Shown: positions 25,695-38,808 of the stretch, in pieces | How positions within the stretch are numbered: position 1 is the stretch's first letter | Layout: the number at the start of each line of letters is the position of its first letter | Assembly: GCA_037783415.1 (NCBI GenBank) | Contig: JAZGTN010000054.1 | Location: forward strand, 2,108,001 to 2,172,000 | Origin: Leptasterias polaris | Taxonomy: Eukaryota; Echinodermata; Asteroidea; Forcipulatida; Asteriidae | DNA: 64,000 bases | Direction of reading: 5' to 3' | Notes under the pieces: model-generated | Database searches by the model: none | Told to the model about the DNA's origin: nothing | Seen by the model: the letters and a program-made list of their open reading frames with translations, nothing else | Made by a program: the position numbers and the translations under genes

Positions 25695-28694
25695 TTCTTT
25701 ACTAAGAAACATGGGTGTACTGAACAAACTGGTTGATTCTGAGCGAATTCTGAGACGAAAAAAATTCAAACCCCTCAGAATGCGCTGAAATTAATTCTTT
25801 ACTAAGAAACATGGGTGTACTGAACAAACTGGTTGATTCTGAGCGTATTCTGAGACGAAAAAAATTCAAACCCCTCAAAACGCGCTGAGATTAATTCTTT
25901 ACTAAGAAACATGGGTGTACTGAACAAACTGGTTGATTCTGAGCGTATTCTGAGACGAAAAAAATTCAAACCCCTCACAACGCGCTGAGATTAATTCTTT
26001 ACTAAGAAACATGGGTGTACTGAACAAACTGGTTGATTCTGAGCGTATTCTGAGACGAAAAAAATTCAAACCCCTCAAAATGCGCTGAGATTAATTCTTT
26101 ACTAAGAAACAAGGGTGTACTGAACAAACTGGTTGATTCTTAGCGTATTCTGAGACGAAAAAAATTCAAACCCCTCAAAACGCGCTGAGATTAATTCTTT
26201 ACTAAGAAACATGGGTGTACTGAACAAACTGGTTGATTCTGAGCGAATTCTGAGACGAAAAAAATTCAAACCCCTCAGAATGCGCTGAAATTAATTCTTT
26301 ACTAAGAAACATGGGTGTACTGAACAAACTGGTTGATTCTGAGCGTATTCTGAGACGAAAAAAATTCAAACCCCTCAGAATGCGCTGAGATTAATTCTTT
26401 ACTAAGAAACATGGGTGTACTGAACAAACTGGTTGATTCTGAGCGTATTCTGAGACGAAAAAAATTCAAACCCCTCAAAACGCGCTGAGATTAATTCTTT
26501 ACTAAGAAACATGTGTGTACTGAACAAACTGGTTGATTCTGAGCGTATTCTGAGACGAAAAAAATTCAAACCCCTCAAAAGGCGCTGAGATTAATTCTTT
26601 ACTAAGAAACAAGGGTGTACTGAACAAACTGGTTGATTCTTAGCGTATTCTGAGACGAAAAAAATTCAAACCCCTCAAAACGCGCTGAGATTAATTCTTT
26701 ACTAAGAAACATGTGTGTACTGAACAAACTGGTTGATTCTGAGCGAATTCTGAGACGAAAAAAATTCAAACCCCTCAGAATGCGCTGAAATTAATTCTTT
26801 ACTAAGAAACATGGGTGTACTGAACAAACTGGTTGATTCTGAGCGTATTCTGAGACGAAAAAAATTCAAACCCCTCAGAATGCGCTGAGATTAATTCTTT
26901 ACTAAGAAACATGGGTGTACTGAACAAACTGGTTGATTCTGAGCGTATTCTGAGACGAAAAAAATTCAAACCCCTCAAAACGCGCTGAGATTAATTCTTT
27001 ACTAAGAAACATGTGTGTACTGAACAAACTGGTTGATTCTGAGCGTATTCTGAGACGAAAAAAATTCAAACCCCTCAAAATGCGCTGAGATTTATTCTTT
27101 ACTAAGAAACAAGGGTGTACTGAACAAACTGGTTGATTCTTAGCGTATTCTGAGACGAAAAAAATTCAAACCCCTCAAAACGCGCTGAGATTAATTCTTT
27201 ACTAAGAAACATGGGTGTACTGAACAAACTGGTTGATTCTGAGCGAATTCTGAGACGAAAAAAATTCAAACCCCTCAGAATGCACTGAAATTAATTCTTT
27301 ACTAAGAAACATGGGTGTACTGAACAAACTGGTTGATTCTGAGCGTATTCTGAGACGAAAAAAATTCAAACCCCTCAGAATGCGCAGAGATTAATTCTTT
27401 ACTAAGAAACATGGGTGTACTGAACAAACTGGTTGATTCTGAGCGAATTCTGAGACGAAAAAAATTCAAACCCCTCAGAATGCGCTGATATTAATTCTTT
27501 ACTAAGAAACAAGGGTGTACTGAACAAACTGGTTGATTCTTAGCGTATTCTGAGACGAAAAAAATTCAAACCCCTCAAAACGCGCTGAGATTAATTCTTT
27601 ACTAAGAAACATGGGTGTACTGAACAAACTGGTTGATTCTGAGCGAATTCTGAGACGAAAAAAATTCAAACCCCTCAGAATGCGCTGAAATTAATTCTTT
27701 ACTAAGAAACATGGGTGTACTGAACAAACTGGTTGATTCTGAGCGTATTCTGAGACGAAAAAAATTCAAACCCCTCAAAACGCGCTGAGATTAATTCTTT
27801 ACTAAGAAACATGGTTGTACTGAGCAAACTGGTTGATTCTGAGCGTATTCTGAGACGAAAAAAATTCAAACCCCTCACAACGCGCTGAGATTAATTCTTT
27901 ACTAAGAAACATGGGTGTACTGAACAAACTGGTTGATTCTGAGCGAATTCTGAGACGAAAAAAATTCAAACCCCTCAGAATGCGCTGAAATTAATTCTTT
28001 ACTAAGAAACATGGGTGTACTGAACAAACTGGTTGATTCTGAGCGTATTCTGAGACGAAAAAAATTCAAACCCCTCAAAACGCGCTGAGATTAATTCTTT
28101 ACTAAGAAACATGGTTGTACTGAGCAAACTGGTTGATTCTGAGCGTATTCTGAGACGAAAAAAATTCAAACCCCTCAAAACGCGCTGAGATTAATTCTTT
28201 ACTAAGAAACATGGGTGTACTGAACAAACTGGTTGATTCTGAGCGTATTCTGAGACGAAAAAAATTCAAACCCCTCACAACGCGCTGAGATTAATTCTTT
28301 ACTAAGAAACATGGGTGTACTGAACAAACTGGTTGATTCTGAGCGTATTCTGAGACGAAAAAAATTCAAACCCCTCAAAATGCGCTGAGATTAATTCTTT
28401 ACTAAGAAACAAGGGTGTACTGAACAAACTGGTTGATTCTTAGCGTATTCTGAGACGAAAAAAATTCAAACCCCTCAAAACGCGCTGAGATTAATTCTTT
28501 ACTAAGAAACATGGGTGTACTGAACAAACTGGTTGATTCTGAGCGAATTCTGAGACGAAAAAAATTCAAACCCCTCAGAATGCGCTGAAATTAATTCTTT
28601 ACTAAGAAACATGGGTGTACTGAACAAACTGGTTGATTCTGAGCGTATTCTGAGACGAAAAAAATTCAAACCCCTCAGAATGCGCTGAGATTAA
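25695..28694 (+). repeat. Mosaic satellite segment, first copy of a 1.8-kb-offset duplication
   Basis: The segment begins with a pentamer E-C-84C-T87-Q (25695-26194). Monomers from about 26795 to 27890 recur about 1800 bp downstream (about 28595-29691), including E with ctgata (95T) near 27484, found again near 29284, and G(30G,84C). One monomer has gatttatt in place of gattaatt near 27090. G(30G) occurs near 28110 without the usual linked 84C, so its right half is type C. No interruption or non-satellite sequence is present. Confidence 0.8.
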
Positions 28695-28795
28695 TTCTTT
28701 ACTAAGAAACATGGGTGTACTGAACAAACTGGTTGATTCTGAGCGTATTCTGAGACGAAAAAAAATTCAAACCCCTCAAAACGCGCTGAGATTAA
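28695..28795 (+). repeat. 101-bp A8 monomer
   Basis: The A tract is eight bases long instead of seven, so this monomer is 101 bp. It is the only A8 monomer I found between 402 and 46108; all others lie at 301 and beyond 46.1 kb. It may be an independent slippage event. It restores the array phase from 95 to 96 and creates a short reverse open frame (28691-28879) that is not a gene. Confidence 0.9.
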
Positions 28796-31590
28796 TTCTT
28801 TACTAAGAAACATGTGTGTACTGAACAAACTGGTTGATTCTGAGCGTATTCTGAGACGAAAAAAATTCAAACCCCTCAAAATGCGCTGAGATTAATTCTT
28901 TACTAAGAAACAAGGGTGTACTGAACAAACTGGTTGATTCTTAGCGTATTCTGAGACGAAAAAAATTCAAACCCCTCAAAACGCGCTGAGATTAATTCTT
29001 TACTAAGAAACATGGGTGTACTGAACAAACTGGTTGATTCTGAGCGAATTCTGAGACGAAAAAAATTCAAACCCCTCAGAATGCACTGAAATTAATTCTT
29101 TACTAAGAAACATGGGTGTACTGAACAAACTGGTTGATTCTGAGCGTATTCTGAGACGAAAAAAATTCAAACCCCTCAGAATGCGCAGAGATTAATTCTT
29201 TACTAAGAAACATGGGTGTACTGAACAAACTGGTTGATTCTGAGCGAATTCTGAGACGAAAAAAATTCAAACCCCTCAGAATGCGCTGATATTAATTCTT
29301 TACTAAGAAACATGGGTGTACTGAACAAACTGGTTGATTCTTAGCGTATTCTGAGACGAAAAAAATTCAAACCCCTCAAAACGCGCTGAGATTAATTCTT
29401 TACTAAGAAACATGGGTGTACTGAACAAACTGGTTGATTCTGAGCGAATTCTGAGACGAAAAAAATTCAAACCCCTCAGAATGCGCTGAAATTAATTCTT
29501 TACTAAGAAACATGGGTGTACTGAACAAACTGGTTGATTCTGAGCGTATTCTGAGACGAAAAAAATTCAAACCCCTCAAAACGCGCTGAGATTAATTCTT
29601 TACTAAGAAACATGGTTGTACTGAGCAAACTGGTTGATTCTGAGCGTATTCTGAGACGAAAAAAATTCAAACCCCTCACAACGCGCTGAGATTAATTCTT
29701 TACTAAGAAACATGGGTGTACTGAACAAACTGGTTGATTCTGAGCGAATTCTGAGACGAAAAAAATTCAAACCCCTCAGAATGCACTGAAATTAATTCTT
29801 TACTAAGAAACATGGGTGTACTGAACAAACTGGTTGATTCTGAGCGTATTCTGAGACGAAAAAAATTCAAACCCCTCAGATTGCGCAGAGATGAATTCTT
29901 TACTAAGAAACAAGGGTGTACTGAACAAACTGGTTGATTCTTAGCGTATTCTGAGACGAAAAAAATTCAAACCCCTCAAAACGCGCTGAGATTAATTCTT
30001 TACTAAGAAACATGGGTGTACTGAACAAACTGGTTGATTCTGAGCGAATTCTGAGACGAAAAAAATTCAAACCCCTCAAAACGCGCTGAGATTAATTCTT
30101 TACTAAGAAACAAGGGTGTACTGAACAAACTGGTTGATTCTTAGCGTATTCTGAGACGAAAAAAATTCAAACCCCTCAAAACGCGCTGAGATTAATTCTT
30201 TACTAAGAAACATGTGTGTACTGAACAAACTGGTTGATTCTGAGCGAATTCTGAGACGAAAAAAATTCAAACCCCTCAGAATGCACTGAAATTAATTCTT
30301 TACTAAGAAACATGGGTGTACTGAACAAACTGGTTGATTCTGAGCGTATTCTGAGACGAAAAAAATTCAAACCCCTCAAAACGCGCTGAGATTAATTCTT
30401 TACTAAGAAACATGGGTGTACTGAACAAACTGGTTGATTCTGAGCGTATTCTGAGACGAAAAAAATTCAAACCCCTCACAACGCGCTGAGATTAATTCTT
30501 TACTAAGAAACATGGGTGTACTGAACAAACTGGTTGATTCTGAGCGTATTCTGAGACGAAAAAAATTCAAACCCCTCAAAATGCGCTGAGATTAATTCTT
30601 TACTAAGAAACAAGGGTGTACTGAACAAACTGGTTGATTCTTAGCGTATTCTGAGACGAAAAAAATTCAAACCCCTCAAAACGCGCTGAGATTAATTCTT
30701 TACTAAGAAACATGGGTGTACTGAACAAACTGGTTGATTCTGAGCGAATTCTGAGACGAAAAAAATTCAAACCCCTCAGAATGCGCTGAAATTAATTCTT
30801 TACTAAGAAACATGGGTGTACTGAACAAACTGGTTGATTCTGAGCGTATTCTGTGACGAAAAAAATTCAAACCCCTCAGAATGCGCTGAGATTAATTCTT
30901 TACTAAGAAACATGGGTGTACTGAACAAACTGGTTGATTCTGAGCGTATTCTGAGACGAAAAAAATTCAAACCCCTCAAAACGCGCTGAGATTAATTCTT
31001 TACTAAGAAACATGTGTGTACTGAACAAACTGGTTGATTCTGAGCGTATTCTGAGACGAAAAAAATTCAAACCCCTCAAAAGGCGCTGAGATTAATTCTT
31101 TACTAAGAAACAAGGGTGTACTGAACAAACTGGTTGATTCTTAGCGTATTCTGAGACGAAAAAAATTCAAACCCCTCAAAACGCGCTGAGATTAATTCTT
31201 TACTAAGAAACATGGATGTACTGAACAAACTGGTTGATTCTGAGCGAATTCTGAGACGAAAAAAATTCAAACCCCTCAGAATGCACTGAAATTAATTCTT
31301 TACTAAGAAACATGGGTGTACTGAACAAACTGGTTGATTCTGAGCGTATTCTGAGACGAAAAAAATTCAAACCCCTCAGAATGCGCAGAGATTAATTCTT
31401 TACTAAGAAACATGGGTGTACTGAACAAACTGGTTGATTCTGAGCGAATTCTGAGACGAAAAAAATTCAAACCCCTCAGAATGCGCTGAGATTAATTCTT
31501 TACTAAGAAACATGGGTGTACTGAACAAACTGGTTGATTCTGAGCGTATTCTGAGACGAAAAAAATTCAAACCCCTCAAAATGCGCTGAG
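28796..31590 (+). repeat. Mosaic satellite segment, second copy of the 1.8-kb-offset duplication
   Basis: The left part, to about 29691, repeats about 26995-27890. A monomer at 29296 has 47T but not 18A, so it carries only half of the Q signature. R(86T) near 29880 has gatgaattc, giving an extra EcoRI site at an unusual place. After 30396 the series 84C-T87-Q-E-(84G,87T)-C follows, with one ctgtgacg variant near 30852, then T20(87G)-Q-E(90A) with ggatgta-R-E'-T87. All monomers are 100 bp until the deletion junction at 31590. Confidence 0.8.
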
Positions 31591-31610
31591 AAACAAGGGT
31601 GTACTGAACA
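31571..31610 (+). repeat. 17-bp deletion across a monomer joint
   Basis: Around 31590/31591 the sequence passes from ctgag (positions 91-95) directly to aaacaaggg (positions 13-21 of a Q monomer). Positions 96-100 and 1-12 are missing, 17 bp in all, confirmed by the phase change from 96 to 79 modulo 100. The bases ag sit at both ends of the deleted stretch, a 2-bp microhomology. The short ttctt/aagaa dyad is lost from this copy. Confidence 0.93.
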
Positions 31611-31678
31611 AACTGGTTGATTCTTAGCGTATTCTGAGACGAAAAAAATTCAAACCCCTCAAAACGCGCTGAGATTAA

Positions 31679-32508
31679 TTCTTTACTAAGAAACATGGGT
31701 GTACTGAACAAACTGGTTGATTCTGAGCGAATTCTGAGACGAAAAAAATTCAAACCCCTCAGAATGCGCTGAAATTAATTCTTTACTAAGAAACATGGGT
31801 GTACTGAACAAACTGGTTGATTCTGAGCGTATTCTGAGACGAAAAAAATTCAAACCCCTCAAAACGCGCTGAGATTAATTCTTTACTAAGAAACATGGGT
31901 GTACTGAACAAACTGGTTGATTCTGAGCGAATTCTGAGACGAAAAAAATTCAAACCCCTCAGAATGCACTGAAATTAATTCTTTACTAAGAAACATGGGT
32001 GTACTGAACAAACTGGTTGATTCTGAGCGTATTCTGAGACGAAAAAAATTCAAACCCCTCAGAATGCGCAGAGATTAATTCTTTACTAAGAAACATGGGT
32101 GAGATTAATTCTTTACTAAGAAACATGGGTGTACTGAACAAACTGGTTGATTCTGAGCGTATTCTGAGACGAAAAAAATTCAAACCCCTCAAAATGCGCT
32201 GAGATTAATTCTTTACTAAGAAACAAGGGTGTACTGAACAAACTGGTTGATTCTTAGCGTATTCTGAGACGAAAAAAATTCAAACCCCTCAGAATGCACT
32301 GAAATTAATTCTTTACTAAGAAACATGGGTGTACTGAACAAACTGGTTGATTCTGAGCGTATTCTGAGACGAAAAAAATTCAAACCCCTCAGAATGCGCA
32401 GAGATTAATTCTTTACTAAGAAACATGGGTGTACTGAACAAACTGGTTGATTCTGAGCGAATTCTGAGACGAAAAAAATTCAAACCCCTCAGAATGCGCT
32501 GAGATTAA
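31679..32508 (+). repeat. Short mosaic segment around the monomer remnant
   Basis: Order: E, C, E(90A), R, the 30-bp remnant, T87, a Q whose right half is type E (18A and 47T followed by 84G, 87T, 90A and 95A, near 32221-32304), R and E'. The Q/E chimera joins the two most diverged monomer types between positions 52 and 84. Two structural lesions (31590 and 32100) and a chimeric monomer within 0.7 kb make this the most disturbed part of the window. Confidence 0.82.
32079..32108 (+). repeat. 30-bp monomer remnant
   Basis: Positions 1-22 are followed directly by positions 93-100, then a normal monomer starts at 32109. Read as a deletion, 70 bp were lost from one monomer with TG shared at both ends; read as a duplication, 30 bp (positions 93-22) were repeated in tandem. 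It is the shortest monomer in the window and moves the phase from 79 to 09 modulo 100. Confidence 0.93.
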
Positions 32509-35500
32509 TTCTTTACTAAGAAACATGGGTGTACTGAACAAACTGGTTGATTCTGAGCGTATTCTGAGACGAAAAAAATTCAAACCCCTCAAAACGCGCT
32601 GAGATTAATTCTTTACTAAGAAACATGGTTGTACTGAACAAACTGGTTGATTCTGAGCGTATTCTGAGACGAAAAAAATTCAAACCCCTCAAAACGCGCT
32701 GAGATTAATTCTTTACTAAGAAACATGGGTGTACTGAACAAACTGGTTGATTCTGAGCGTATTCTGAGACGAAAAAAATTCAAACCCCTCAAAACGCGCT
32801 GAGATTAATTCTTTACTAAGAAACATGGGTGTACTGAACAAACTGGTTGATTCTGAGCGTATTCTGAGACGAAAAAAATTCAAACCCCTCAAAATGCGCT
32901 GAGATTAATTCTTTACTAAGAAACAAGGGTGTACTGAACAAACTGGTTGATTCTTAGCGTATTCTGAGACGAAAAAAATTCAAACCCCTCAAAACGCGCT
33001 GAGATTAATTCTTTACTAAGAAACATGGGTGTACTGAACAAACTGGTTGATTCTGAGCGAATTCTGAGACGAAAAAAATTCAAACCCCTCAGAATGCGCT
33101 GAAATTAATTCTTTACTAAGAAACATGGGTGTACTGAACAAACTGGTTGATTCTGAGCGTATTCTGAGACGAAAAAAATTCAAACCCCTCAAAACGCGCT
33201 GAGATTAATTCTTTACTAAGAAACATGGTTGTACTGAACAAACTGGTTGATTCTGAGCGTATTCTGAGACGAAAAAAATTCAAACCCCTCAAAACGCGCG
33301 GAGATTAATTCTTTACTAAGAAACATGGGTGTACTGAACAAACTGGTTGATTCTGAGCGTATTCTGAGACGAAAAAAATTCAAACCCCTCAAAACGCGCT
33401 GAGATTAATTCTTTACTAAGAAACATGGGTGTACTGAACAAACTGGTTGATTCTGAGCGTATTCTGAGACGAAAAAAATTCAAACCCCTCAAAATGCGCT
33501 GAGATTAATTCTTTACTAAGAAACAAGGGTGTACTGAACAAACTGGTTGATTCTTAGCGTATTCTGAGACGAAAAAAATTCAAACCCCTCAAAACGCGCT
33601 GAGATTAATTCTTTACTAAGAAACATGGGTGTACTGAACAAACTGGTTGATTCTGAGCGAATTCTGAGACGAAAAAAATTCAAACCCCTCAAAACGCGCT
33701 GAGATTAATTCTTTACTAAGAAACATGTGTGTACTGAACAAACTGGTTGATTCTGAGCGAATTCTGAGACGAAAAAAATTCAAACCCCTCAGAATGCACT
33801 GAAATTAATTCTTTACTAAGAAACATGGGTGTACTGAACAAACTGGTTGATTCTTAGCGTATTCTGAGACGAAAAAAATTCAAACCCCTCAAAATGCGCT
33901 GAGATTAATTCTTTACTAAGAAACAAGGGTGTACTGAACAAACTGGTTGATTCTTAGCGTATTCTGAGACGAAAAAAATTCAAACCCCTCAAAACGCGCT
34001 GAGATTAATTCTTTACTAAGAAACATGGGTGTACTGAACAAACTGGTTGATTCTGAGCGAATTCTGAGACGAAAAAAATTCAAACCCCTCAGAATGCGCT
34101 GAAATTAATTCTTTACTAAGAAACATGGGTGTACTGAACAAACTGGTTGATTCTGAGCGTATTCTGAGACGAAAAAAATTCAAACCCCTCAAAACGCGCT
34201 GAGATTAATTCTTTACTAAGAAACATGGGTGTACTGAACAAACTGGTTGATTCTGAGCGTATTCTGAGACGAAAAAAATTCAAACCCCTCACAACGCGCT
34301 GAGATTAATTCTTTACTAAGAAACATGGGTGTACTGAACAAACTGGTTGATTCTGAGCGTATTCTGAGACGAAAAAAATTCAAACCCCTCAAAATGCGCT
34401 GAGATTAATTCTTTACTAAGAAACAAGGGTGTACTGAACAAACTGGTTGATTCTTAGCGTATTCTGAGACGAAAAAAATTCAAACCCCTCAAAACGCGCT
34501 GAGATTAATTCTTTACTAAGAAACATGGGTGTACTGAACAAACTGGTTGATTCTGAGCGAATTCTGAGACGAAAAAAATTCAAACCCCTCAGAATGCGCT
34601 GAAATTAATTCTTTACTAAGAAACATGGGTGTACTGAACAAACTGGTTGATTCTGAGCGTATTCTGAGACGAAAAAAATTCAAACCCCTCAAAACGCGCT
34701 GAGATTAATTCTTTACTAAGAAACATGGTTGTACTGAACAAACTGGTTGATTCTGAGCGTATTCTGAGACGAAAAAAATTCAAACCCCTCAAAACGCGCT
34801 GAGATTAATTCTTTACTAAGAAACATGGGTGTACTGAACAAACTGGTTGATTCTGAGCGTATTCTGAGACGAAAAAAATTCAAACCCCTCAAAACGCGCT
34901 GAGATTATATCTTTACTAAGAAACATGGGTGTACTGAACAAACTGGTTGATTCTGAGCGTATTCTGAGACGAAAAAAATTCAAACCCCTCAAAATGCGCT
35001 GAGATTAATTCTTTACTAAGAAACAAGGGTGTACTGAACAAACTGGTTGATTCTTAGCGTATTCTGAGACGAAAAAAATTCAAACCCCTCAAAACGCGCT
35101 GAGATTAATTCTTTACTAAGAAACATGGGTGTACTGAACAAACTGGTTGATTCTGAGCGAATTCTGAGACGAAAAAAATTCAAACCCCTCAGAATGCGCT
35201 GAAATTAATTCTTTACTAAGAAACATGGGTGTACTGAACAAACTGGTTGATTCTGAGCGTATTCTGAGACGAAAAAAATTCAAACCCCTCAAAACGCGCT
35301 GAGATTAATTCTTTACTAAGAAACATGGGTGTACTGAACAAACTGGTTGATTCTGAGCGTATTCTGAGACGAAAAAAATTCAAACCCCTCACAACGCGCT
35401 GAGATTAATTCTTTACTAAGAAACATGGGTGTACTGAACAAACTGGTTGATTCTGAGCGTATTCTGAGACGAAAAAAATTCAAACCCCTCAAAATGCGCT

Positions 35501-38500
35501 GAGATTAATTCTTTACTAAGAAACAAGGGTGTACTGAACAAACTGGTTGATTCTTAGCGTATTCTGAGACGAAAAAAATTCAAACCCCTCAAAACGCGCT
35601 GAGATTAATTCTTTACTAAGAAACATGGGTGTACTGAACAAACTGGTTGATTCTGAGCGAATTCTGAGACGAAAAAAATTCAAACCCCTCAGAATGCGCT
35701 GAAATTAATTCTTTACTAAGAAACATGGGTGTACTGAACAAACTGGTTGATTCTGAGCGTATTCTGAGACGAAAAAAATTCAAACCCCTCAAAACGCGCT
35801 GAGATTAATTCTTTACCAAGAAACATGGTTGTACTGAGCAAACTGGTTGATTCTGAGCGTATTCTGAGACGAAAAAAATTCAAACCCCTCACAACGCGCT
35901 GAGATTAATTCTTTACTAAGAAACATGGGTGTACTGAACAAACTGGTTGATTCTGAGCGAATTCTGAGACGAAAAAAATTCAAACCCCTCAGAATGCACT
36001 GAAATTAATTCTTTACTAAGAAACATGGGTGTACTGAACAAACTGGTTGATTCTGAGCGTATTCTGAGACGAAAAAAATTCAAACCCCTCAGATTGCGCA
36101 GAGATTAATTCTTTACTAAGAAACATGGGTGTACTGAACAAACTGGTTGATTCTGAGCGAATTCTGAGACGAAAAAAATTCAAACCCCTCAGAATGCGCT
36201 GAGATTAATTCTTTACTAAGAAACATGGGTGTACTGAACAAACTGGTTGATTCTGAGCGTATTCTGAGACGAAAAAAATTCAAACCCCTCAAAACGCGCT
36301 GAGATTAATTCTTTACTAAGAAACATGGTTGTACTGAACAAACTGGTTGATTCTGAGCGTATTCTGAGACGAAAAAAATTCAAACCCCTCAAAACGCGCT
36401 GAGATTAATTCTTTACTAAGAAACATGGTTGTACTGAACAAACTGGTTGATTCTGAGCGTATTCTGAGACGAAAAAAATTCAAACCCCTCAAAACGCGCT
36501 GAGATTAATTCTTTACTAAGAAACATGGGTGTACTGAACAAACTGGTTGATTCTGAGCGTATTCTGAGACGAAAAAAATTCAAACCCCTCAAAACGCGCT
36601 GAGATTAATTCTTTACTAAGAAACATGGGTGTACTGAACAAACTGGTTGATTCTGAGCGTATTCTGAGACGAAAAAAATTCAAACCCCTCAAAACGCGCT
36701 GAGATTAATTCTTTACTAAGAAACATGGGTGTACTGAACAAACTGGTTGATTCTGAGCGTATTCTGAGACGAAAAAAATTCAAACCCCTCAAAATGCGCT
36801 GAGATTAATTCTTTACTAAGAAACAAGGGTGTACTGAACAAACTGGTTGATTCTTAGCGTATTCTGAGACGAAAAAAATTCAAACCCCTCAAAACGCGCT
36901 GAGATTAATTCTTTACTAAGAAACATGGGTGTACTGAACAAACTGGTTGATTCTGAGCGAATTCTGAGACGAAAAAAATTCAAACCCCTCAGAATGCGCT
37001 GAAATTAATTCTTTACTAAGAAACATGGGTGTACTGAACAAACTGGTTGATTCTGAGCGTATTCTGAGACGAAAAAAATTCAAACCCCTCAAAACGCGCT
37101 GAGATTAATTCTTTACTAAGAAACATGGGTGTACTGAACAAACTGGTTGATTCTGAGCGTATTCTGAGACGAAAAAAATTCAAACCCCTCACAACGCGCT
37201 GAGATTAATTCTTTACTAAGAAACATGGGTGTACTGAACAAACTGGTTGATTCTGAGCGTATTCTGAGACGAACAAAATTCAAACCCCTCAAAATGCGCT
37301 GAGATTAATTCTTTACTAAGAAACAAGGGTGTACTGAACAAACTGGTTGATTCTTAGCGTATTCTGAGACGAAAAAAATTCAAACCCCTCAAAACGCGCT
37401 GAGATTAATTCTTTACTAAGAAACATGGGTGTACTGAACAAACTGGTTGATTCTGAGCGAATTCTGAGACGAAAAAAATTCAAACCCCTCAGAATGCGCT
37501 GAAATTAATTCTTTACTAAGAAACATGGGTGTACTGAACAAACTGGTTGATTCTGAGCGTATTCTGAGACGAAAAAAATTCAAACCCCTCAGAATGCGCT
37601 GAGATTAATTCTTTACTAAGAAACATGGGTGTACTGAACAAACTGGTTGATTCTGAGCGAATTCTGAGACGAAAAAAATTCAAACCCCTCAAAATGCGCT
37701 GAGATTAATTCTTTACTAAGAAACAAGGGTGTACTGAACAAACTGGTTGATTCTTAGCGTATTCTGAGACGAAAAAAATTCAAACCCCTCAAAACGCGCT
37801 GAGATTAATTCTTTACTAAGAAACATGGGTGTACTGAACAAACTGGTTGATTCTGAGCGTATTCTGAGACGAAAAAAATTCAAACCCCTCAAAATGCGCT
37901 GAGATTAATTCTTTACTAAGAAACAAGGGTGTACTGAACAAACTGGTTGATTCTTAGCGTATTCTGAGACGAAAAAAATTCAAACCCCTCAAAACGCGCT
38001 GAGATTAATTCTTTACTAAGAAACATGGGTGTACTGAACAAACTGGTTGATTCTGAGCGAATTCTGAGACGAAAAAAATTCAAACCCCTCAGAATGCGCT
38101 GAAATTAATTCTTTACTAAGAAACATGGGTGTACTGAACAAACTGGTTGATTCTGAGCGTATTCTGAGACGAAAAAAATTCAAACCCCTCAAAACGCGCT
38201 GAGATTAATTCTTTACTAAGAAACATGGGTGTACTGAACAAACTGGTTGATTCTGAGCGTATTCTGAGACGAAAAAAATTCAAACCCCTCACAACGCGCT
38301 GAGATTAATTCTTTACTAAGAAACATGGGTGTACTGAACAAACTGGTTGATTCTGAGCGTATTCTGAGACGAAAAAAATTCAAACCCCTCAAAATGCGCT
38401 GAGATTAATTCTTTACTAAGAAACAAGGGTGTACTGAACAAACTGGTTGATTCTTAGCGTATTCTGAGACGAAAAAAATTCAAACCCCTCAAAACGCGCT

Positions 38501-38808
38501 GAGATTAATTCTTTACTAAGAAACATGGGTGTACTGAACAAACTGGTTGATTCTGAGCGAATTCTGAGACGAAAAAAATTCAAACCCCTCAGAATGCGCT
38601 GAAATTAATTCTTTACTAAGAAACATGGGTGTACTGAACAAACTGGTTGATTCTGAGCGTATTCTGAGACGAAAAAAATTCAAACCCCTCAGAATGCGCT
38701 GAGATTAATTCTTTACTAAGAAACATGGGTGTACTGAACAAACTGGTTGATTCTGAGCGTATTCTGAGACGAAAAAAATTCAAACCCCTCAAAACGCGCT
38801 GAGATTAA
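32509..38808 (+). repeat. Segment rich in pentamer and hexamer higher-order repeats
   Basis: Pentamers E-C-84C-T87-Q lie at 34009-34508, 35109-35608, 36909-37408 and 38009-38508; hexamers E-C-G-C-T87-Q at 33009-33608 and 34509-35108. Pentamer and hexamer alternate twice (34009-35608). A nonamer G(30G,84C)-E(90A)-R(86T)-E'-C-G-G-C-C starts at 35809. Private changes include gcgcggag near 33300, gattatatc near 34907, ctttaccaag near 35815 and a C in the A tract near 37273. Every monomer is 100 bp. The pentamer and hexamer may be the ancestral modules from which the longer units were assembled; that is inference from their spread across the window. Confidence 0.83.

Noticed and set aside
32079..32108. 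Insertion of foreign DNA in the disturbed region
   Set aside because: All bases are accounted for as monomer positions 1-22 and 93-100; nothing foreign is present.
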